Assembly (NCBI GenBank): GCA_029962745.1
Contig: CM057153.1
Span: forward strand, 39,043,612 to 39,107,611
Direction: 5' to 3'
From: Echinometra lucunter
Taxonomy: Eukaryota > Echinodermata > Echinoidea > Camarodonta > Echinometridae
DNA: 64,000 nucleotides
Of this stretch, positions 59,023 to 64,000 are shown in pieces (position 1 is the first letter of the stretch; each line of letters starts with the position of its first letter). The notes under the pieces were generated by a model that worked only from the letters and a program-made list of their open reading frames with translations, was not told the DNA's origin and did not search any database. The position numbers were made by a program, and so were the translations under genes.

Positions 59023-62000
59023 GGTGGTGGTGGTGGTGGTGATGATGGTGGTGGCAGTGATGATGATGGTGGTGGTGATGATGATGGTGATGATGATTAT
59101 GATGATAATGATGATGGTGGTGGTGACGATGATGATGATGGTGGTCGTGATGATGATGATGGTGGTGATGATGATGACGGTGGTGATGATGATTATGATA
59201 ATGATGATGGTGGTGGTGGTGACGATGATGATGATGATGATGATGATTGTGATGATGTTATTGATGAGAATGAAAGAGATTGAAGATGAAACTTCATTAT
59301 ATATATTTGAGATTTTAAATTCCTTTAACTGTACACTCACTGATATTCTTTCTATTTGTCTATTAGGATAAAGTCCAGAAGGGTCTTCCTTACTCCCCTC
59401 CCAAGAAGCTCATTGAGTTCTCGAGACGTCGGGAGGAAGAGAAACTCGTGCAAGACTTAGAGGAGGAGTTGAAACAACTGGAAACTACAGAAGATATCGA
59501 ACTGCAGGTATGTGGAAAACTTTTCATGAATAATTGAAATGGTTCAGGTAATTAGAATTTTCCCCCAAATCATTACAGAAATATACACTGTTTTGATAGA
59601 AAGGATTCTCTTTTAGTTGAAAAGCTTAAATAAAAAATATATAAAAATCTGTTTTACTCAGCCTTGTTTATAAGTGACGATTCCTATGCTATTAAGAAAT
59701 TAAACTTTCATTGTTCACTTCACTTAAAATTCTTCCAAAAGATTAGTCTGCACAGTATGTTGCTGTTCTACAAATGAGACTTACATTTTCTAGGCACTTT
59801 GAGCAACAGTAGGAAGGAAATTAATGTTTCACAACAGGGGTAGGAGGTTATTTGTTGGGGATTTCAAGAAAAGAACAAGTGGACTGCAAGTTGATGTGAA
59901 TGTACTTTAAATTCATTTACAGGAGAAGCTGGACCAGCTTTATGACTTAGATAAGAAACTTCAGGAGATCTCGGCTAGAGTCACTGTTCTCAAGGATGAG
60001 AAGGTGAGCTTTCAAATTGGCAACACTTCTTTTCTTTTACATTTTGAAATAAATATTTATCATCATAAATACGGGATTGAAACTATCTCAGGAAGTTCAA
60101 ATGATTGTCAATCTTTAGGCTGTAGTGTCAGTGAATGAGAAGGTTAGCTTTTAGCCCGTCCAAATTGGCAGCACAGGAATTTTCTTTTTATCGCTAATTT
60201 TGTGTTATGTAAGTGAAAAAGGCAATTATATTAGGAAAAAGAAAGTTTATTAACCTATTCTATACTGATTTATCTTGTTTCATTTGTTCAGAAGTTAAAA
60301 AAATTATGATTCTTTTGGAAAAATTTTAGTTATAGAGTTTTTATAAGTTGCCAATTTTACAGACTGTCCATTTCTGTTCTTATTTCAGGATAAAATTGAG
60401 AACACCCTTCAGAAGCTGGATGAGCAGATTACTCGTGACTGGGATGATCAGGAGATGGTTGCAAGGATAGAGGAACAACAGAGACAACTGGAGAGACAAC
60501 TAACAAGAGTTAGATCACAACTTGCACAGGGTACTAAGGTAAGGAATTGCTTTTGTCAGTCTCAGTCTGTGTTTGTCTGTCTGTCTCGCTCTTCCTGTCT
60601 GTCTGCCTGTCTGTTTGTATCTCTGTGTCTGTTTGTAAGATAAACAAATGGTTTTGAGTCTGGAAGAACAACAAAGACAGCTGCAGCAGTAATTGACAAG
60701 AGTGGGATCACAATTTGTACTGTACTAAGGTAAGGAATTGCTTTTGTAGGTCTCAGTCTGTGTTTGTCTATCCATCTCACTCTTTCTCTTTGTTTGGGTG
60801 TCTGTCTGTCTGTTTGTTTGTTTGTGTCTCTGTTTGTAAGATAAACAAATGGTTGTGAGTGTGAAAGAACAGCTTGATAGCTGGAGCGGTAACAAGAGTT
60901 AGATCACAATTTGCACTGGGTACTAAGGTAAGAAATTTTTCTTTTCTCTCTCTTTTTCTGTCTGTATGTATGTCTGTTTGTGTGTCTTTTTGTGTCTCTT
61001 TGTCAGTTTGTAAGATAAAAAAAATGGTTGTGAGTGTGGAAGAACAGCAAAGACAGTGGGAGCAGTAATAGACAAGATTGAGATCACAATTTATAGGTAA
61101 TTTATAGGTACAGTAGGAAGTGCAGTCAAAGAATGATCAAAACTTGGAATCCCAACTTCTCAGAGTGTTTGCTGTCGACACATCTCTTCTTCAGCCAGGC
61201 AAGGATATTCCTTTTTTGTGTTTGTAGTACACAGATGTGCTGTCAAAGAGTTTGGAAATGATTACCTGTCTGTAGACTGATTCCCTGATACAGTACTGGC
61301 ATTTTATATCATTTCTTCCTACTGATACCAATTTTACTCGCCTGGATGGAGAATGGCAAATGTAGATTAATACCTTGCCAAATAATGTTATGGATATGGC
61401 AAGGGCTCAAACTCTTTTCCTTATAATCCACCATTTGGGGATTGTTTCATGAAACTGTTTGTATAGTTAGAAATGACTTTACGAATGACTTGCATGTGGC
61501 AAGCCAAACAGGATTCTCAATCATTATAAATCGCTTCACCTATAGCTGAAATATGCAGAAGTAGATTAACATTATAATTGTTTACAAACATTTTAATTGC
61601 GAAGTACATTTTTCGCCACAATTGAATTGAGATTACAGGAAATGCAGTCACACTTTGTTAAAACATCAAGAAAACTTCTGGGCAGCCCATTTGGCGCTTC
61701 ATATTCAAGTCGTTCGTAAAGTCATGCGTAACTTTAGGAACAGCTTTATAAAACACCGCCTGGATGGAGAGTGGCAAATATAGATTGATGCCCTTGCCAA
61801 ATAACATTAGGGAATTGGCAAGGACTCAAATCCTGTTCCTTATGGTCCACCATCTGGTGTCTTATTCACTTCTCAGTGACATGATAGTGTATTCTCATTC
61901 CACTGTAAAAGTCTAGTGCTTCTTTATTTTTTCCCCTTCAGGAGCTTGAGGAGATCACCGCAGAGAATAGTAGGATAGAACATGAGGTAGCCCTGATGAG

Positions 62001-62872
62001 ATCTGGTATGGAAGGAATGAATGATATCAGCAGGCAAAAGGTGAGTACATCAACAGAATCAATGACTCGATCTTTGTTCTAGCAGCAATAGACCTGTTTA
62101 CTAATGTATTCAGTTTATGCATGTTTCTCTCCAGAACTCTTACTTACCAACTATTCAGTTCATTTGTTATGCATAATGACATCTGAATAGATGGAATCCA
62201 GTTTGCATACATTAGTTGTTGCTATGTCAGGTAACCCTCTTGCCAGCTTCCTAGTTGGCAAGGGAAACTTTTGTTGAACAAGTATACATTAAATGAGTAA
62301 ACTGTCTACTGCTGTGGGCTCTTAATCTTATTCAAAAAAAGAAAAAAAGTGCCCCTACAAAGGGTTAGGATTAGGATGATTTAGTTTTAAGTAAGTGTTA
62401 GGGTCATGTTTAGGTGTATCGTCTAGTCATTGTGCAGAGACCTTTTTTGCAGATACATGTAGTTCTCTTCAGATAAATGTATATTTTTGCATTTTGTAAA
62501 CCAAATAAGTCATATTATTTTTATCTGGAGGAAGAAAACTCCATAAAGCTTGAACATCAGCTCCATCAGGGGCCATACTTTTTGCGGCAAAAAGTTTTTT
62601 TGTTTTTTTTGTGTTGTAAGTCAGTCATGGAGACTTCGTAGGACCCTTATATTTTTGCTAAAAAATTTTTGATGGTTGGAACATTTCTGTTCAGTCGGCT
62701 GACTCGGTGAAGGAAAAACTGCAGATGGAGCGGGAGGTCAACCACGTCCAGTCGGTCATGAATAGCCTGGAGCGCCAGCGGACATCCCTAGCCAACCAGA
62801 TGGACACGCTCCGCCGCACACAGGCAGCAGGTGATAATGAGCAGAATGGGTGGAATGATTTCTCGACGTTCG
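43337..62872 (+). CDS. PLEKHA5/6/7-type WW-PH-coiled-coil scaffold (gene span, partial)
   Basis: Seventeen consecutive exons with GT-AG borders and fully consistent phases give about 1,116 codons. Domains in order: second half of a WW domain, PH domain (residues about 55-165), a Ser/Arg/Pro-rich disordered region with short tandem repeats, a conserved helical block, and C-terminal coiled coils. The PH core GWLQKKDSSGLGVWRKRWCV and the LPSYxI strand match PLEKHA4-7. A WW domain in front points to the PLEKHA5/PLEKHA7 ancestor. Vertebrate relatives bind phosphoinositides and microtubule/junction partners; that role here is inferred. The first WW half and N-terminus are missing (perhaps in the gap). 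The last exon ends mid-codon, so the C-terminus lies beyond 64000. Confidence 0.9.
43959..44260. mobile_element. Full-length palindromic MITE (about 300 bp)
   Basis: GGGTGTTTCACAAAGACTAA at the left is inverted at the right (TTAGTCTTTGTGAAACACCC). The match continues inwards through TGCCACTGTTTGC against AAACAGTGGCATG, so nearly the whole element folds as one hairpin of about 150-bp arms. It lies in the intron after the WW exon. Target duplication is unclear. Confidence 0.8.
45111..45364 (+). CDS. PLEKHA-like exon: PH domain start
   Basis: It encodes PSVKPSFKKRTIPKNEAPK, KRRQDAVVSKDGWLQKKDSS and VWRKRWCVISDFCLFYYKG, which covers PH strands 1-3 with the basic lipid-contact residues. The open frame upstream of 45111 is intron. 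Donor GTGAGA at 45365. Confidence 0.93.
45425..45690 (-). mobile_element. tRNA-derived SINE
   Basis: The minus-strand head reads ATGGTCTAGTGGACAAG (A box) and GCGGTTCAAATCCTGC (B box) about 33 bp apart, then a body with GGCAAGACATTAATG...GGAGAATGGC-type sequence and an ATT/ATC tail. Related body fragments occur near 61330-61440 and 61745-61860. Confidence 0.75.
46085..46802. mobile_element. TIR element containing a 301-bp higher-order AGGTCA repeat
   Basis: Perfect 13-bp inverted ends TTTATGCCTCCGC (46085-46097) and GCGGAGGCATAAA (46790-46802). The interior has four units of about 150 bp in A-B-A-B order (higher-order period 301 bp), each starting with AGGTCAAAGGTCA direct repeats. Partial ORFs on the minus strand are artefacts of the repeat. 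Confidence 0.85.
46935..47035 (+). CDS. PLEKHA-like exon: PH domain middle
   Basis: It encodes ADEINQAGTVMLPSYIIKP then RDKINKKFAFK. The strand motif LPSYxIxP is characteristic of PLEKHA4-7 PH domains. Phase 1 in, phase 0 out. Confidence 0.93.
48140..48255 (+). CDS. PLEKHA-like exon: PH domain end (C-terminal helix)
   Basis: It encodes CEHSNMRTYYFAADSDELMH, then QWIDALNDASQ, the last strands and closing helix with the invariant PH Trp. Decayed tandem copies of this exon follow immediately (48312-48730). Confidence 0.93.
48312..48730 (+). pseudogene. Decayed tandem copies of the PH-domain exon
   Basis: Starting at 48312, 48484 and 48696, after AG or a former AG, the TGTGAACACAGTA exon start recurs with flanking intron. 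The first copy keeps most of the exon, but its Trp codon is TAG and an indel shifts the frame. The others are shorter and more decayed. Confidence 0.85.
49506..49727 (+). CDS. PLEKHA-like exon: Ser/Pro-rich linker
   Basis: It encodes RDEMDWGSGQVRSPKSLRRT, SAHPRTTSPPQKRGWGNYED and GETSLKNGLSPE, probably disordered and phosphorylatable. Confidence 0.88.
50980..51158 (+). CDS. PLEKHA-like exon: Ser-rich linker
   Basis: It encodes SHLQQSSRESWEGSQPRSHD, GHNSHLSPPRSPSLHSSSSR and DHSYLD. TTGTTGCAG acceptor at 50979, GTAAGG donor at 51159. Confidence 0.88.
52021..52384 (+). CDS. PLEKHA-like exon: charged disordered region
   Basis: It encodes KPRDPNASYNYVDISEIKER, then HHRPASRHHDDRGSQGSGH and SRSSNARRSESRRSNASQ. 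Phases match both neighbours. Confidence 0.9.
52758..53530 (+). CDS. PLEKHA-like exon: 773-nt tandem-repeat exon
   Basis: A long exon encoding short tandem units of the type PPQHGR/PSEYSRS, including four SEYSR/SEHGR units in a row (RSPSEYSRSPSEYSRS). It is rich in R, P, Q, S, G, H and Y, so it is probably disordered, with evenly spaced Arg and Tyr/His. It ends one base into a codon at GTATGA. Confidence 0.88.
53531..54373. other. PLEKHA-like intron with a retroposon tail
   Basis: At about 54120-54235 a tail reading GTTATGCGTTATATAAAAAC passes into an ATT microsatellite. Nothing else is recognised. Confidence 0.5.
54374..54516 (+). CDS. PLEKHA-like exon
   Basis: It encodes RDTPDAAPTRRTYSSSSTSL and NRNDTLKRQELEKDDEVAPL. 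The phase joins 53530 (G + AT). Confidence 0.85.
55046..55165 (+). CDS. PLEKHA-like exon: helical block 1
   Basis: A 120-nt exon encoding KTGRYRMWQQKTQQFIDLST and IRLRLSIAAGDLVGKS, phase 0 on both sides. Confidence 0.85.
55478..55815. mobile_element. MITE with internal tandem repeat, 6-bp target duplication
   Basis: Inverted ends TATGGTGGTTTTGAAGTACG (55478-) and CGTACTTCAGGGCCACCATA (-55815) extend about 45-50 bp imperfectly. The flanks are AGATTA on both sides (55472-55477, 55816-55821). The interior is about nine 20-22 bp units around GGATGCAAAATTCATGACC. No coding capacity. Confidence 0.85.
56007..56149 (+). CDS. PLEKHA-like exon: helical block 2
   Basis: It encodes HEELVLFLIQLRRDKANLQE, WIAMIDKELTLLRDPNSSNA and STMLRS. 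Strongly helical, conserved-looking. Confidence 0.87.
56497..56698 (+). CDS. PLEKHA-like exon: helical block 3
   Basis: It encodes NSDSLRRSPPELNEDDQEYY, QEILTEREDIVRELD and LVRMGSLYGGDNHMIAQEF. The donor GTAAGT at 56699 runs straight into a GGT/GAT microsatellite. Confidence 0.85.
56700..57120 (+). repeat. GGT/GAT compound microsatellite, first block
   Basis: Trinucleotide array starting right after the splice donor. Both strands give long false ORFs (D/G, M/V, T/I runs). Confidence 0.92.
57391..57924 (-). pseudogene. hAT transposase C-terminal fragment
   Basis: The minus-strand ORF (to about 178 residues) includes FQLLCRVMKALLVVPHSNAA, CERVFSIVRKNKTDFRG and TLQSLLTEK, the hAT C-terminal dimerisation region (PHSNA-x-x-ERVFS). 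There is no catalytic RNase-H-like core in frame upstream, so it is a fragment of a DNA transposon or a domesticated-type gene inserted in the PLEKHA-like intron. It sits between two microsatellite blocks. Confidence 0.8.
58500..59270 (+). repeat. GGT/GAT compound microsatellite with a 204-bp higher-order repeat
   Basis: About 770 bp of GAT/GGT units. A marker segment, ATACTGCTACTGATGGTTAT, occurs at about 58692 and again 204 bp later, followed by nearly identical sequence, showing a higher-order duplication. Confidence 0.93.
59367..59507 (+). CDS. PLEKHA-like exon: coiled-coil start
   Basis: It encodes DKVQKGLPYSPPKKLIEFSR, RREEEKLVQDLEEELKQLET. Highly charged with leucine spacing; start of the coiled coil. 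Confidence 0.88.
59923..60003 (+). CDS. PLEKHA-like exon: coiled coil
   Basis: An 81-nt exon encoding EKLDQLYDLDKKLQEISARV and TVLKDEK, phase 0 on both sides. Confidence 0.88.
60389..60538 (+). CDS. PLEKHA-like exon: coiled coil
   Basis: A 150-nt exon encoding KIENTLQKLDEQITRDWDDQ and EEQQRQLERQLTRVRSQLAQ. Its second half is copied in tandem downstream in decayed form. Confidence 0.9.
60637..61110 (+). pseudogene. Decayed tandem copies of a coiled-coil exon
   Basis: Copies of the second half of exon 60389-60538 plus downstream intron recur with exon-like ends at about 60729 and 60927, and a shortened one near 61100. GTAAGG/GTAAGA donors are kept in the first two. In the first copy CAACTA became TAATTG, creating a stop in the original frame. 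Confidence 0.85.
61942..62040 (+). CDS. PLEKHA-like exon: coiled coil
   Basis: A 99-nt exon encoding ELEEITAENSRIEHEVALMR and SGMEGMNDISRQK. The run LEEIT-x-EN resembles the vertebrate PLEKHA coiled coil. Confidence 0.9.
62695..62872 (+). CDS. PLEKHA-like exon: coiled coil (last seen)
   Basis: It encodes SADSVKEKLQMEREVNHVQS, VMNSLERQRTSLANQMDTLR and NEQNGWNDFSTF. It ends one base into a codon at GTAAGG; the next exon is beyond the window. Confidence 0.88.
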
Positions 62873-64000
62873 GTAAGGGGGAGGGGTTCAGGGTTTTGCA
62901 TGCTGCATGAGTGACAGAGAAATGGTCACCAGTCTTTGCCTGCAGTGCGAATGGTAAACTAATGCTCTAACACAATAGAAGGGCGTAGCCACCAGCTATT
63001 TCTATTTTTCAGGAAAGGTTCCTATTTTGAGGACTCTAAACTATTGTAATCCCAATTCTCCTCTTTAAAAAAAAAAGGAAAACACCAGTATAATCACCAG
63101 TGTAAGAGTGTACAAAATGTGTTTCTAATTTTCCATGAGAGATTTTTATTTTTTGCTATGAAGTTAGCAGGTCTTTTTATTTCTTTTTTTTCCCTTTTTT
63201 TTGGGGGGGGGGATGGAGGAGGGATTGTTGGGTTGGGAGAGAACCTCCTCATGGATAAAAGAGAGTGGTGTTCATTCTTTTTGTTGAAGTAATGTTCACA
63301 TGCTTGCATGAGAAGTGGCAAAATGGTTTCAGTCTTTGTTATCTGGCATGCTGCTCATTAGTAAACTAATATATTCTAACGGGGAGGGGGGGGGGGGGGG
63401 CAGTGAGTGGTGTTCAATAGTCTTGTTGAGGAAATGTTCATATGCCTATGCAGGTGAGCAGTAGAAAAATAATTACCATTCTTTGGTATGCCGCTCAGCA
63501 ATGGAATAAATTGCTCTAACACACAGGCAGGGAATAAAGGGTTGTTGCCAATCATGAATACATGAGAAGATTAGTTCCTGTGTTTTGGCCTTCAGACTAA
63601 TGTCATCACCCTATTTTCCTATCATTCTTGTGAAAACCTGTGGGTACAAGCATACAAAATACCCCTATTCCTCATATTTTTTGCGTAGAGATCTTTAGTT
63701 TTGCAGTGGAAGGTTCAGCAGGTGTAGGTTTGAGGTGGAGACGGATCCTTATGTCAAGAAGAGAATGTTGTGCAATGGTTTGATCAAAGTAATGTGGATG
63801 TATTTGCAAAAGTTGTAAGTTTTGCATGGCGAAATTGTTTAGCTAGGCATACATTGTCATAAAAGCAATTTTTGCAGGACAGCAGTAGTGAATAGAGCCA
63901 TACTTTATTTTGAAAACAAAAACTCATTCATGTTTTATGCAATTATTATTGTTCCTGGTTTGCAAGGAACCTGCCGAGTGCGTAGTCGGCTGATCTGTTG
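62873..64000. other. PLEKHA-like intron to the end of the window
   Basis: Poly-A, poly-G and poly-T tracts and loosely repeated GAGAGTGGTGTTCA/GTAATGTTCACATG words (63260-63300, 63400-63440). No exon is seen up to 64000. Confidence 0.45.

Noticed and set aside
56751..59371. Long M/V-, D/G-, I/T-rich ORFs on both strands
   Set aside because: They are translations of GAT/GGT microsatellites.

Overview
This is intron-rich animal nuclear DNA, not a microbial chromosome. Most of the 64 kb is introns and repeats. The genes have short exons with GT-AG junctions in matching phases. The content suggests a marine invertebrate deuterostome, most likely an echinoderm such as a sea urchin: a SAM-like/HECT ligase of an invertebrate-expanded type, many fold-back elements, long poly-G/poly-C runs, frequent ACATGTA words, and ATT/GAT microsatellites. 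The species call is an inference. Two 500-base N blocks (11668-12167 and 40168-40667) are scaffold gaps.
Layout. (1) 419-1104, + strand: the last two exons of a pseudouridine-metabolising protein (PfkB sugar-kinase end). (2) 2369-11664, - strand: a complete Ty3/gypsy-type LTR retrotransposon with a tRNA-Leu primer site, broken gag-pol reading frames, and an extra intact two-finger C2H2 ORF in the env position. (3) 12168-14500: a fold-back element whose loop is a 15-bp minisatellite and whose right arm carries a nested hAT-like MITE, followed by a purine-rich tandem repeat. (4) 16518-38559, - strand: an entire 14-exon HECT E3 ubiquitin ligase with a SAM-like N-terminus. All exon phases agree except one single-base frameshift. 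(5) 43337-62872, + strand: 17 consecutive coding exons (about 1,116 codons, no frameshift) of a PLEKHA5/6/7-type scaffold: end of a WW domain, PH domain, long disordered repeats, coiled coils. Both its 5' and 3' ends lie outside what I can see.
The three host genes are unrelated in function: pseudouridine salvage, ubiquitin ligation, and PH-domain membrane/junction scaffolding. The most unusual signals are tandem decayed copies of an exon lying just downstream of the exon itself, at two places in the PLEKHA-like gene, each with an in-frame stop; the zinc-finger ORF of the retrotransposon, which starts exactly at a splice-acceptor-like sequence; and a recurring architecture of inverted-repeat elements that enclose minisatellites.
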